A stretch of DNA of 64,000 nucleotides from Camarhynchus parvulus (taxonomy: Eukaryota; Chordata; Aves; Passeriformes; Thraupidae). The stretch covers positions 420,001-484,000 of the forward strand of contig NC_044574.1 of NCBI RefSeq assembly GCF_901933205.1. Direction: 5' to 3'. The position numbers were made by a program, and so were the translations under genes. Numbering within the stretch: position 1 is the first letter of the stretch; each line of letters opens with the position of its first letter. The notes beneath the pieces were generated by a model. It worked only from the letters and a program-made list of their open reading frames with translations. It made no database searches and had not been told where the DNA came from. Below, in pieces: positions 34,052-45,844 of this stretch.

Positions 34052-34604
34052 GAGAAGGAGGAGGAGGAGGGAGAAGGGGAAGGAGAGAGAAGCAAGCAAA
34101 GCACTGTGCACTAGAGTGGGCAACGGCTGCTGCTGGAAATAGGGATGGAAAGGAGCCAGCAGGAAGGATGGACTGAGCTCTCTGGCCGTCCTTCCCACGT
34201 GGAGGGAGGAAGGAGCATTGGCTGAGGGTCTGGAAAAGAAAATTAAAGTCCAGGTGGTGAGGCTGGGTGAGGGCAGCCTGCAGCAGCCTGGCACAGGTGG
34301 CACCTGGTCTTGCTGAGCTTCTGAGGAAAACAAACCTCTCTGCCCTGCTGAAATGCTGTTTGTTTGGGGCTGCCCTCCTGAAATGCTGTTTGGGGTGCTG
34401 GGGGTGAGCTTGGGATCCACACCCAGCCTGCAGCTGGGGGGATACAGGGGGGATGCACTCGGGGTTTGGGGCTCAGGGCTCTCCTTACCACCCTGGGTGC
34501 AAATCTGCGCTGTGTCCATCACCTTCCTCACCCCTCCAGGCTGGGAATTTGTGCCCAGGCAGGTGGGGATTCCTCAGGTGACACCATCCCACCTGCACAC
34601 AGGG
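34052..34604. other. Unassigned DNA
   Basis: A small duplication of CCTGAAATGCTGTTTG lies near 34350-34392. No gene recognised. Confidence 0.45.
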
Positions 34605-34750
34605 CTCCCCATCCCTGGAAACGCCCCAGGCCAGGCTGGACGGGGCTTGGGCAAACCTGGGACAGCAGGAGGTGTCCCTGCCATGGCAGGGGTGGCACTG
34701 GCTGGGCTCTGAGGTCCCTTCCAGCCCAAACTTTGATTCCACGATTCCCT
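34605..34750 (+). mobile_element. CR1 3' end
   Basis: GGCCAGGCTGGACGGGGCTT, GGAGGTGTCCCTGCCATGG and CTTTGATTCCACGATTCC. Confidence 0.88.
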
Positions 34751-35205
34751 GGGCGAGCTGGGATGGTGGCTCCTCACCCCACCTGTGCAGGGGCTGAGCT
34801 CTCCTGGGGCAGGGACCCCCTCACCTGCCTGCTCTTCCATCTCTCTGCTGGTTCCTTCCCCACAGAGCCTTTCCCCCTTGTCCTGCGGCCCCAGCCTCGG
34901 TGGAAGGAGATTTCCTGCTGCACAAGCAGCACTGCCCTGCCCTCACACCGGGAATCTCCTGCTCCCAGCAAGGCAATTCTGCTGGGATTCCCAGCAGAAT
35001 CCCATCCTCCCCAGCCTTCAGGGGATGTCTTTGAGCTCCTGTCCCCCACTCAGAAAGGGGCTTTGCTGAGCCTTTAGTGCATGGAACAGCTGCTGCTTCT
35101 TGCACACCTCATCTGCTCAGAGATCATCCCTTAGGATCCCATCCCTTGGGATATACAAGGGATTGGGTTTGGGAAAGGCTCTGAGGGGCTGGAGCATGGC
35201 CAAGA
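34751..35205. other. Unassigned DNA
   Basis: Nothing supportable seen. Confidence 0.45.
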
Positions 35206-35209
35206 CAGG

Positions 35210-35352
35210 GAATGGAGCTGGGAAGGGGCTGCAGAATCCCTGAGGAGCTGGGAAGGGGCTGGAGAATCCCTGAGGAGCTGGGAAGGGGCTGCAGAATCCC
35301 TGAGGAGCTGGGAAGGGGCTGCAGAATCCCCTGAGGAGCTGGGAAGGGGCTC
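35210..35352. repeat. 30-bp minisatellite (GAGCTGGGAAGGGGCTGCAGAATCCCTGAG)
   Basis: Four full copies plus a partial one with only one- or two-base differences. Confidence 0.93.
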
Positions 35353-35499
35353 AGCCTGGAGCAAAGGAGGCTCAGGGGCCCTTGTGGCTCTGCACAGCTC
35401 CTGCCAGGAGGGCACAGCCGGGGGGATTTGGGATCTTATCCCGGGGAACAGGGACAGGAGCAGAGGGAACGGCCTCAGGGGAGCCTCAGGGTGGATTAT

Positions 35500-35690
35500 T
35501 GGGAATATTCCCCATGGAAAGCGGGTCAGGGATTGGGAATGCCCAGGGAGGTTTGGAGTGCCCATCCCTGAGGGATTTCCAGCCCTGTGGATGTGGCACT
35601 TGGGGACGTGGGGCAGTGCTGGGGAAACACTGGATTCGATGTTTGGCTCAGAGGGATTTTCCAACCAAACCAATTCCATGTTTCTCTTTA
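35500..35690 (+). mobile_element. CR1 3' fragment, second subfamily
   Basis: AGTGCCCATCCCTGAGGGAT, GATGTGGCACTTGGGGACGT and GGGATTTTCCAACCAAACC match the CR1 subfamily with the TGTGGCACTTGGGGACGTGG motif, as in the first half of 4764-5250. Confidence 0.85.
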
Positions 35691-35692
35691 CT

Positions 35693-36026
35693 CTTCTCCT
35701 TCCACAATCTGCCCCACAAAGTTTCTCTCTGCGCCTCTCTCTGTGTCCTCCAGAGGTTCCTCACCTACACATTCCTGGGACTGGTGCTTTTCTGTGGATC
35801 TGATTTTTAAAGGCCAGGTTTTCCTAATTCCATCCTGCGGTCCAGCTGCACCCCCTTGCCACAGACAGGTTCCCCTTCCCCTCCTCTCTCTGTCCTCTGT
35901 CCCTTCTTCCGCCACCGTGGCACCCAGGGAGGTGGGAAATAAAAGGAAATCCAGGCATATTCCCCATTTTTCCTCCTCAGTTTGATCCTGTCTGAGCTGC
36001 CATTTTCAAACATCCTGCATCACCAG
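35693..36026 (+). repeat. 334-bp dispersed repeat, copy 2
   Basis: Direct copy of 33030-33363, 2.66 kb away in the same orientation. It lacks the AGACACAGCTGCACTGT segment of copy 1 and has an extra GCGCCTCTC segment, so it has a separate mutational history. Confidence 0.85.
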
Positions 36027-36870
36027 AAGGAAATCAATTTTCCGGGGGTGAGACCTGGATTTCTGCGCTGTGTCCGCTCTTTGTTCCACCCTGTCAGGAG
36101 AAGCCGAGGAGATTTCAGGGCCCTTTGTGGCTCCTCTCCAGCCCATCCTGCCAGGGTGACTTCACTTGTCGCTCTGCAGCCCGAAGAGCCGAGCTGCCAC
36201 CAATTAACACCCTCTTCTCACACCTCCCTGGCTGCAGGGAAAGCACCAAGACACCTGGGTTTGTTTCTCCTGCTCCAGCAGAGAAACTGCCGGCTCAGCC
36301 CCACCAGGCTGAGCAAATGGATCTGCTTGCCGCAAAGGCAGCAGAAAAACTGGAATGCGACCAGAAACTGCCTCAGTGCGGGGACCCAGAGCAAGGACCA
36401 GCTTCAGTTCCACATCACATCAGCTCCTCCATCATAAAGAACAGCAGCAGGGTGGCATTTATGGGGTGCTGTGGGTGTTCTGAGGGTCTCCACCCATCCA
36501 GGAAAACATTCCCGGCAGGAGAGGAGCCAGCAGCGCCAGGGAGCGGCCTGGGGTGCAGAGGGAGCTGCTGGGTGCCCCAGGTGGGATGGGGGCACAGGAA
36601 CCCTCCCGTGCAGAGGGAAAGGAGCAGCCCGGAGGAGGGGATGGGGATGAGAAACCCACGGCTTTGAGGAGGAGCAAACAGCTGTGACAGATGTGGCCTG
36701 GGCTGGGGGTGAACCTCTGGGGGCTAATGGGACCTGGAGAGCTGCCACAGCTTTAACCCCCAGCAGCGGGGGGCAGTGCCCACCAGACACAGCTGCTCCT
36801 CTCCGGATCAGGAAACCATGGAATAGCCTGAGCTGGGGGGCACCCACGGGACCACCAGCCCGGCTGCTGC
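36027..36870. other. Unassigned DNA
   Basis: GC-rich, unique, without tandem repeats. No exon with convincing splice sites and a recognisable product was found. Confidence 0.45.
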
Positions 36871-36875
36871 CCAGG

Positions 36876-38069
36876 TGTCCTGGTTTAGGGCAAATCTGGG
36901 AGCAAACCTCCAAAGGGGCCCCTCCAGAAAGCAAACCCACATGGCCCCTGTGCCCAACCAGGTCGGGAAGGATTCCTCGGAGAGAAGTGGAAAGAACCTG
37001 TTCATTTAACAGGCACAGCACCCCCAGCACACAAACCTGTTCATTTAACAGGCACAGCACCCCCAGCACACAGAACCTGTTCATTTACCAGCACAGCACC
37101 CCCAGCACACAGAACCTGTTCATTTAACAGGCACAGCACCCCCAGCACACAGAACCTGTTCATTTAACAGGCACAGCACCCCCAGCACACAGAACCTGTT
37201 CATTTACCAGCACAGCACCCCCAGCACACAGAACCTGTTCATTTAACAGGCACAGCACCCCCAGCACACAGAACCTGTTCATTTACCAGCACAGCACCCC
37301 CAGCACACAAAATCTGTTCATTTACCAGCACAGCACCCCCAGCACACAGAACCTGTTCATTTAACAGGCACAGCACCCCCAGCACACAGAACCTGTTCAT
37401 TTAACAGGCACAGCACCCCCAGCACACAAAATCTGTTTATTTACCAGGCACAGCACCCCCAGCACACAAAACCTGTTTATTTACCAGCACAGCACCCCCA
37501 GCACACAGAACCTGTTCATTTACCAGCACAGCACCCCCAGCACACAGAACCTGTTCATTTAACAGGCACAGCACCCCCGGCACACACAGTGAACAATACC
37601 AGGTGACACCACTCTGTCACCACTCTGAAATGATGACAAATTCAGAAAGTCTCTCCTGGGGGTGGTCGCTCTGTTCTCAGTCCCTCCTGTGCTGGGGCAG
37701 CTGCTGCAGCCACAAGGTGCAAACTCTCGGGGTTCCCAGGCCCCAGTCCGGAGCAGGCTCGAGTAGGGCCAAAAAAGGGAAAGGAGAAACAGTCCAGGAA
37801 AATTTGGACTGCTTAGCTAAACTAACTAATGAGCAGGAGCAAAAAGCAAGAGCAAAGCAGGAGCAAAGCAGAAGCAAGAGCAAAGCAAAAAGCAAAAGCA
37901 GCACCATGTACTGCCCTGTCTGTGTGTCGTGCCAGCTGTGGGGAGCGGCTGAGAGCAAAACCAAAACAAAACATTCGCTCTTCAGAGTCTTGAAGGCACA
38001 GAACATGATATCCAGCATGAACAGAACACAGGGATGGGGATACAAGCATCAGAACATCACCCTAGGACA
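36876..38069 (-). mobile_element. Solo LTR, family D, with internal minisatellite
   Basis: The ends form a perfect inverted repeat, TGTCC...GGACA (36876 and 38069). They are flanked by CCAGG direct repeats at 36871-36875 and 38070-38074. Read on the minus strand it begins TGTCCTAGGGTGATGTTCTG and ends CCCTAAACCAGGACA, a form I associate with passerine LTRs. The 1194-base length includes about 600 bases of an expanded 40-bp repeat. Confidence 0.8.
36992..37592. repeat. 40-bp minisatellite inside LTR D
   Basis: About 15 copies of AACCTGTTCATTTAACAGGC then ACAGCACCCCCAGCACACAG. A TTTACCAG variant shortens some units to 38 bases. Confidence 0.96.
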
Positions 38070-38295
38070 CCAGGCCTCCCCAAGAACCCCACCCTGAGCC
38101 CCAAGCATGGATCGGTGGAACCAGGGGGCTCTGGATGCAGCAGGAAAATCTCCTTTCCCTTCTGGCCAAAGCCGGGGCTTTGTAAAGCACTCTCTTCTGG
38201 CCGGCTCTCTGGGATGGCCTCCAGAACCCTCCAGCACCCTGGGAAAGGGACCTGGCAGCTGAGCTCTGCCTGAGCTCCACCCTGAGCACCTTCTG
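38070..38295. other. Unassigned DNA
   Basis: Short unique segment between LTR D and the next array. Confidence 0.45.
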
Positions 38296-39035
38296 CAGGG
38301 CCCTGAGCCTGCCCAGGTGAGCACAGGGATCACACACAGCACCTGAGCCTGCCCAGGGGGGCACCGGGATCACACACAGCACCTGAGCCTGCCCAGGGAT
38401 CAGACACAGCACCTGAGCCTGCCCAGGTGGGCACAGGGATCACACACAGCACCTGAGCCTGCCCAGGGATCACACACAGCACCTGAGCCTGCCCAGGTGG
38501 GCACAGGGATCACACACAGCACCTGAGCCTGCCCAGGGGATCCCACACAGCACCTGAGCCTGCCCAGGTGGGCACAGGGATCACACACAGCACCTGAGCC
38601 TGCCCAGGGATCACACACAGCACCTGAGCCTGGCCAGAGGGCACAGGGATCCCACACAGCACCTGAGCCTGCCCAGGGATCCCACACAGCACCTGAGCCT
38701 GCCCAGGTGGGCATGGGGATCACACACAGCACCTGAGCCTGCCCAGGTGGGCACGGGGATCACACACAGCACCTGAGCCTGGCCAGGTGGGCACAGGGAT
38801 CACACACAGCACCTGAGCCTGGCCAGAGGGGCACAGGGATCCCACACAGCACCTGAGCCTGCCCAGGGATCCCACACAGCACCTGAGCCTGCCCAGGTAC
38901 ACCAGGGCACAGGAATCCCACACCAGGGGCACCTGAGGCCCCGCGGGCCCAGGGGGGCACCAGGGATCACACACAGCACCTGAGCCTGGCCAGGTGGGTA
39001 CGGGGATCACACACAGCACCTGAGCCTGCCCAGGT
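38296..39035. repeat. 40-bp minisatellite (CACCTGAGCCTGCCCAGG)
   Basis: About 20 copies of ACACACAGCACCTGAGCCTG then CCCAGGTGGGCACAGGGATC, with a 28-base short form lacking GTGGGCACAGGG. It decays into AGGGATCAATCCCAGCAGGG words up to about 39160. Confidence 0.95.
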
Positions 39036-39164
39036 GGGCACATCGGGCTCAGGGATCAATCCCAGCAGGGCCCAGGTGGGCACACCTGGCTCAGGGATCA
39101 ATCCCAGCAGGGCCCAGGGGGCACACCTGGCTCAGGGATCACACCCAGCACCAGGCAATCCCGC

Positions 39165-40215
39165 AGGGCTCACGGGTTCATTTCTGCGCCTGCCATGGCA
39201 GCAGGGCTGGGCATCCTGGGCCAGGGGAGGTGAGCAAAGCTCTGTGATTAAGTGATTGAACTGAGGGAAAACCTTCCTCTGGACCCATCCCAAAGCTGTA
39301 CTTTTCCATTTGTCACTGGCACATCACTGGAACAAAATAAACACATTTTGTTTACGTGGGTACTGCTTCCCATTTAAAATAAATACTTTTGTGTTTTAAG
39401 CTGAAGTGAAACAAGGGAAATATTGTTTCAAACAGAGACATCAAATGGCTTTTCTTGGGGGAAAAAGGTAAATTGAGGCTTTTCTCTTTCAAAATCATCT
39501 GGCTTGGTTATTTCAACCCAAACAAGGGACTGAGATTGATATAAAACCACAGCATGTTGCAGGTGACCTGAAAGTGGATCTGCCAGTGTAAAAAGTTCCA
39601 AGTGAAAATGTTTTCCTGGCTCCACGACAATTGATTCCTGAGCAGAATGAGGATTTACAGCCTGGGCCACAAGGTTTAATCCACTCCCCCCAAACCCAGT
39701 GAAATCCTTGTGGAACACGACGGGGGAGGAGGAGAAGGGGGGCAGGCAAATCTGCAGGGGAAATAAGGGAGCAGATACAGAAGGCTCTGGTATCCACTTA
39801 ACTTGAAAATGAGAAAGAAAGCAGGTTGAGAACAGGACAATTAGAGCCTGAACATCACAGACCTTTCCAAAACGGAGAGACAGCAGGGGGAATTAATGGA
39901 CAGAAATGCAACCCAGTAATTAATTGATAAATGGCATTAGAGAGTTTTCTAAAGGAGGAGAGACCAACGTGACTTATCTTCCCCGAGGCAGGAGACAATT
40001 TCTCCCTCCTTTCACCTTGCAGATAAGGACAGAGAAGGGGGAAACTTCCCTTGGAGGCTCAGGAGGAATGTGGAAGGTGAAGACAAAGCTGAAGGAAAGG
40101 CCCCAGCAGCAGCACAGGGCAGCGAGGAGCTGCAGCTGGGGAAGAGCAGCCTGGAACCAGCCATGGGTGATTCCTCCTGCAGGATGGGGCACAGGGGGGA
40201 AACAGGAGTGAAGCA
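39165..40215. other. Unassigned AT-richer unique DNA
   Basis: 39240-39900 is low in GC and free of repeats, so it is a reasonable place to look for conserved non-coding elements. No coding exon was recognised. Confidence 0.45.
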
Positions 40216-40224
40216 CTGCTGTGG

Positions 40225-41412
40225 GAGAGACAGGGATCACAGCCTGCAGTGCAAACAGGGATCACAGCCTGCAGGAGAGGCAGGGATCACAGCCTGCAGG
40301 AAAGGCAGGGATCACAGCCTGCAGGACACGCAGGGATCACAGCCTGCAGGAGACACAGGGATCACAGCCTGCAGCACACACAGGGATCACAGCCTGCAGG
40401 ACAGGCAGGGATCACAGCCTGCAGGAGAGGCAGGGATCACAGCCTGCAGCACACACAGGGATCACAGCCTGCAGGAGAGACACAGGGATCACAGCCTGCA
40501 GTGCAAACAGGGATCACAGCCTGCAGGAGACACAGGGATCACAGCCTGCAGCACACGCAGGGATCACAGCCTGCAGGACATGCAGGGATCACAGCCTGCA
40601 GTGCAAACAGGGATCACAGCCTGCAGGAGAGACAGGGATCACGGCCTGCAGTGCAAACAGGGATCACAGCCTGCAGCACACACAGGGATCACAGCCTGCA
40701 GCACATACAGGGATCACAGCCTGCAGGAGAGACACAGGGATCACAGCCTGCAGCACAGACAGGGATCACAGCCTGCAGCACATGCAGGGATCACAGCCTG
40801 CAGCACATGCAGGGATCACAGCCTGCAGGACACACAGGGATCACAGCCTGCAGCACATGCAGGGATCACAGCCTGCAGTGCACACAGGGATCACAGCCTG
40901 CAGCACATGCAGGGATCACAGCCTGCAGTACACACAGGGATCACAGCCTGCAGCACATGCAGGGATCACAGCCTGCAGCACACACAGGGATCACAGCCTG
41001 CAGCACATGCAGGGATCACAGCCTGCAGTGCAAACAGGGATCACAGCCTGCAGCACATGCAGGGATCACGGCCTGCAGGAGAGACAGGGATCACAGCCTG
41101 CAGCACAGGCAGGGATCACAGCCTGCAGCACATGCAGGGATCACAGCCTGCAGGAGAGGCAGGGATCACAGCCTGCAGCACATGCAGGGATCACAGCCTG
41201 CAGGAGACACAGGGATCACAGCCTGCAGCACATGCAGGGATCACAGCCTGCAGCACACACAGGGATCACAGCCTGCAGGAGAGGCAGGGATCACGGCCTG
41301 CAGTGCAAACAGGGATCACAGCCTGCAGGAGACACAGGGATCACAGCCTGCAGCAGACGCAGGGATCACAGCCTGCAGCAGAGGCAGGGATCACAGCCTG
41401 CAGCACAGGCAC
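40225..41412. repeat. 25-bp minisatellite (CAGGGATCACAGCCTGCAG)
   Basis: About 48 copies of CAGGGATCACAGCCTGCAG plus a six-base linker (CACACA, GAGAGG, TGCAAA, CACATG and others). A 25-base unit rotates through the three frames and has no stop in any, which produces three overlapping frames of 400-500 codons. These are not genes. Confidence 0.98.
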
Positions 41413-41499
41413 CAGGGCTGGGCTCAGCTCCCCAGGCACTGGGGCAGCTCTGCAGGGGGAGAGCATGTCCTGTCCTCTGAGGATCTGCCCTGGAACTGC

Positions 41500-41660
41500 C
41501 CTGGGCAATGGATCCCCTGGGCAATGGATCCCCTGACAATGGATCCATTGGACAATTTATCAACCTGGACAAGACAGTGGATCCCCTGGGCAAGGGATCC
41601 CCTGGACAGGACCATGGATCCCCTGGACAGGACCATGGATCCCCTGGACAAGCAGAGGCC
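41500..41660. repeat. GGATCCCCTGG-type short repeat
   Basis: Six to eight degenerate copies of CAATGGATCCCCTGG and GGACAGGACCATGGATCCCC. Confidence 0.85.
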
Positions 41661-42039
41661 AGCTCTGGGCTCTCCAGCTGCCCCTGGCTGCCCCCAGGTG
41701 TCCCCCGTGCCCAGCCCAGGTGACAGAGCTGCTGTCACCTCCTGAGCTGTCCCAGCAGTGCCTCTGGCCCCAGCGGTGCCCAGCAGTGCAGAAGTTATTT
41801 TTTCAAGGCTGAATAAGCACAGTAATGGAGGCACTGCCCTGCCAGACCCTCGCTGTTCCAGCCACCCTGGATCCCTGGGGCAGGAGCCCCTGGGGGCTGG
41901 GAGCACAGGAATCCCAGTGTCACCACCCCTGTCACAGCCAGGCACAGCCAGGGCACAGCTCAGTCACCTGGGCCAGGTGTTTTGTGCCATCCCAAAGGTG
42001 AGCAGGACTCCTCCACCTGCCAGGGCCTGGAGGGGCTCC
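41661..42039. other. Unassigned DNA
   Basis: Nothing recognised. Confidence 0.4.
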
Positions 42040-42325
42040 AGGAGAGCTGGAGAGGGACTGGGGACAAGGGATGGAGGGACAGGAGCCAGGGAATGGCTCC
42101 CACTGGGAAAGGGGAGATTGGGCTGTGATCTTGGCAAGGAATTCCTGGCTGGGAGGGTGGGCAGGGGCTGGGCTGGAATTGCCAGAGCAGCTGGGGCTGT
42201 CCCTGGATCCCTGGCAGTGCCCAAGGCCAGGTTGGACACTGGGACTGGGAGCACCTGGGATAGTGGGAGGTGTCCCTGCCATGGCAGGGGTGGCACTGGA
42301 TGGGATTTGAGGTCCCTTCCCATGC
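42040..42325 (+). mobile_element. CR1 3' end continuing into (CATC)n
   Basis: GGAATGGCTCCCACTGGGAA, GGAATTCCTGGCTGGGAGGG, GGAGGTGTCCCTGCCATGG and GGATGGGATTTGAGGTCCC are in CR1 order. Where the CR1 terminal ATTCCATGATTC repeats should lie, the sequence becomes CATC repeats. Confidence 0.9.
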
Positions 42326-42865
42326 ATCCATCCACCCATCCATCCATCCATCCATCCATCCATCCATCCATCCATCCATCATCCATCCATCCATCCATCC
42401 ATCCATCCATCCATCCATCATCCATCCATCCATCCATCCATCCATCCATCCATCCATCCATCCATCATCCATCCATCCATCCACCCATCCATCCATCCAT
42501 CCATCCATCCATCCATCCATCCATCCATCCATCCATCCATCCATCCATCCATCCATCCATCCATCCATCCATCCATCCATCCATCCATCCATCCCATCCA
42601 TCCATCCATCATCCATCCATCCATCCATCCATCATCCATCCATCCATCCATCCATCCATCCATCCATCATCCATCCATCCATCCATCCATCCATCCATCC
42701 ATCCATCCATCCATCCATCCATCCATCCATCCATCCATCCATCCATCCATCCATCCATCCATCCATCCATCCACCATCCATCCCACCCACCACCCCCCTC
42801 CACCTCCCCATCCATCCACCACCCCTCCCATCCATCCTCCCCATCCATCCATCTCCACTCCACCA
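42326..42865. repeat. (CATC)n tetranucleotide array
   Basis: About 130 CATC units with periodic CATCATC slips and, at the right end, CACC/CCCATC degeneration. It starts at the 3' tip of a CR1. Confidence 0.98.
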
Positions 42866-43795
42866 TTCCCAACCCAGGCAGGGACATTTCCCATCCCAGA
42901 CAGCTCCGTGGGGCTCGAGGCTCAGGGCAGGAATTTCTGCAGCCACCGTGGGGCTGTCCCTGAGCCCTGTGCCTGTCCCTCCTGCCAGGGCTGTCCCTGC
43001 TCTGTTTGTTGTCACCCTCCTGCCAGGGCTGTCCCAGCTCTGTTTGTTTTTACCCTCCTGCCAGGCTGGGCTGGCTCCGAGCGCAGCCCCAGGACGATCA
43101 GCGCTGCCTTTGGAGCCTTTCTGCTCCTTGCTCAAATCGATTTTCTTTTGCTCCTGCTCAGAAAGGGAAGGGAAGAAAAGCACACAACAAAACAAAACCC
43201 CAAAGAGCTCCAGCCAAGGGAACATCAAAGGCGCTGAGCTGTTTTTGCGCTGCTGTAAAAAAGGAAAACATGCACAGACAAACTGCAGCAGTGATGATAA
43301 TGGAGGGCTGGGAACAGAGCCCTGCACAGGGCCTGACTCGGGCCTGGGATGTTTGCAACACAAAAGCTCCACATGTGCTGAACCCTCCCGGGAAAGGCTC
43401 TGCTGAGGAGCCTGGGAAGCCCTGCCAGGACTGGTTTGGAGCCCAAAGAATGCCCAAGCTTTGTCTTACAGCCACAGCTTTCCTTCCTGCAAAGGGCAGC
43501 CAGGGGCACAAGCCCAGCAGGACGGAGCAGGAGGGAAAACAGCAGAAAAAACCCACCTGGATTTGTGTGACAGGCAGAAAATGAGGCTGCTCACCCATGG
43601 CTGGCTCTGGGCTCACTAAGCCAAGCCAGCAGAGTGGCTTTGGTCACCTCAGGTCGCTGGAGAGCAGGTCCCTGCTGTCACACGTCCCTGGGTGACACCT
43701 GGACCCTGTCCTGTGAGTGTGAGCTGCTGGATTCACTCAGCCCTGACCGTCCCAGGGCTCCTTCCTCAGCACTGGCCCTGATGGAGCCCCAGCCC
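42866..43795. other. Unassigned DNA
   Basis: A short duplication of CCCTCCTGCCAGGGCTGTCCC lies at 42980-43040. No supportable exon. Confidence 0.45.
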
Positions 43796-43799
43796 TGGA

Positions 43800-44310
43800 G
43801 ACCCTCTCTGGCACTGCCACTTGTCCTGTCCTGCACTGTCACCTCTGCCCTGGTGCTTCCCTCATTGTCAGTGCTACTTGTCCTGTCCTGCACTGTCATC
43901 TCTGCCTTGTCACCTCTGCCCTGGAGACCCTCATTGCCACTGCCACCTCTGCCCTGTCCTGCACTGCAGTCTCTACCCTGGAGACCCTCATTGCCACTGC
44001 CACTTCCACACCTCCTGTCCTGCACTGTCACCTCTGCCCTGCCCAGCACTGTCACCTTTGCCCTGGAGACCCTCTCTGGCACTGCCACTTGTCCTGCACT
44101 GTCACCTCTGCCTTGGTGCTTCCCTCATTGTCACTGCCACAAATCCTGTCCAGCACTGTCACCTCTGCCCTGGTCCTTCCCTCTCTGTCACTGCCACAGG
44201 TCCTGTCCTGCACTGTCACCTCTGCACTGTCCCATCTGCCCTGGTCCTTCCCTCACTGCCACTGCCACCTCTGCCCTGCCCTGCGCTGTCCCCTCTGCCC
44301 TGCTGTGAGT
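43800..44310. repeat. Irregular CACTGTCACCTCTGCCCTGG repeat
   Basis: Ten to twelve diverged units of TGTCCTGCACTGTCACCTCT with GCCCTGG(A/T)... linkers of 25-70 bases. Confidence 0.88.
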
Positions 44311-44699
44311 GGGATTGCTCTCCTGCTCTCCGTGCACACAGAGGAGCTGATGCACAGCGCTCAATCCCTGTAATTCCGTGTTTGTGCTCTGTAATCCCAT
44401 TCCTGACAGGCCCACTGGTGGCTCTGAGGAGGGAGGTGCCAGCCCTGGATGCCAGGCATGGCTGGACAGAGCCATCCCCCCCTGCCAAAGCCAAGCACAG
44501 CAGAGAGAGCAGGGCTGCAGCATGATGGATGGCCCGAGTTCCCGCTGCAGGAGCCTCTTCATTAACTGCTCCACTGCCTTTTGCCTCTCCTCTTTGATTT
44601 TCCCTTAGCTCTGAGCATGTCTGGCTGCCCAGGATGTGCTGTGCTGCCTGCCTGGGGCTGCCTGCTCCTGCTCCAGGTGTCCCTCCCCCTCATCTCCTC

Positions 44700-44800
44700 C
44701 AGCCCAGGGTGCTGCAGGAAGGGAGAGAAATAAAAGGGAAGAGTTAAAAAAAAAAAAAAAAAAGAAAAGAAAAAAGGATGAGAAAATAAAAGGAATTGTT
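44700..44800 (+). other. AATAAA followed by an 18-base A run
   Basis: AATAAA at 44729-44734 is followed 11 bases later by 18 consecutive A (44746-44763), then GAAAAGAAAAAAGG. The arrangement looks like the 3' end of a reverse-transcribed polyadenylated RNA, but no source gene was recognised and no target duplication was established. A simple A-rich expansion is equally possible. Confidence 0.4.
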
Positions 44801-45082
44801 CAAAAATCATGGGGCAGCATGCTCAGGCACAGGGTGGGGTTGTAGGAGTGTCCTGTGCAGGGCTGGATGGTCCTGGTGGATCCAGCTCAGGATATTCTGT
44901 GTTTTACAGCTCACATCAGCAGTGCCACCTTGTCCTGCAGCCCAGGGCACAGAGCCTGCCCGGGCCAGGACACCACAGCAGACTGGGCAGACTGGGGCAC
45001 CTCCCAGCCGGGGCTCCAGGGAGCCAAGGAGGAAACTTCTTGTCCCCAGCTGGCTTCCCCAGAGTGCCCCAGGAAGGGCTCC

Positions 45083-45514
45083 TGTCACTGTCACACCTTC
45101 TGAAAAATCCCTTCAGCATTTCTTCTCCTGGGGAGCTGAGAAGCCTCAGAGAAAAATGCAAACGATAATTATCTGATTGCTTCTCCTGAGTTTTGCTGCT
45201 TTGGAATGGGGCTTGGACATTGTTTACCAACTGGTCATTGCTTCATTCGTTTCATGTGAATTGTTTTAACTTAATGACCAATCAGGGCCAGCTGTGTCGA
45301 GGCTCTGGAGAGAGTCACGAGCTCTTCATTACTATCTTGTTAAGCCTTCTGTCTGGATCCTTTCTCTATTCTTTAGTATTGTTTTAGTATAGCATAATAT
45401 GTAATGTAATGTAATGTAATGTAATGTAATGTAATGTAATGTAATGTAAATTCTAAGAACATGGAGCCAGATTCACCTTTCCTCCCCATGACAGGGGACC
45501 CCAAAAATACCACA
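45083..45514 (+). mobile_element. Solo LTR, family A-related, GTAAT-expanded
   Basis: Exact GGCTCC hexamers at 45077-45082 and 45515-45520 bound a 432-base LTR starting TGTCACTGTCACACC and ending ATACCACA. It shares CCTGGGGAGCTGAGAAGCCT, AATGACCAATCAGGGCCAGC and TTAGTATTGTTTTAGTATAG with family A. It is the plus-strand counterpart of 11298-11954. Confidence 0.94.
45390..45450. repeat. (GTAAT)n microsatellite in an LTR
   Basis: About 11 GTAAT units, at the same LTR position as the TATTA/TTACA tract of 11366-11650. Confidence 0.97.
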
Positions 45515-45844
45515 GGCTCCAGCTGCTGCAGCCCTGGGAGCCACCGGGACCCCTGTCTGTCTGTCCCGTCCATCACCTGTCCCTGCTCCTGTCCCTCCTC
45601 ACCCCGGGCACACCCTGAGGGGCCCAAGGCTGTCACAGCTCCCTGGTGGGGGCCAGCACGGCTGGGACAGGACTGGAGACTCCGTTTGGCATCTGAGAGG
45701 AGCCAGGGCCTGGAAAAGGGGAGCCAAGGTGTGGAGAGGGGAACCAAGGCAGGGAGGCAGAGACAACACCTGCCTGAGGTCAGGAGATCCTGCACAGCTT
45801 CAGTGGTGGCTGACAGAGACCCCTGAATGGCCAGGGAGGTGCAG

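Noticed and set aside
40070..41745. Three overlapping plus-strand frames of 419-498 codons
   Set aside because: Stop-free 25-bp repeat read in all frames; not protein-coding evidence.
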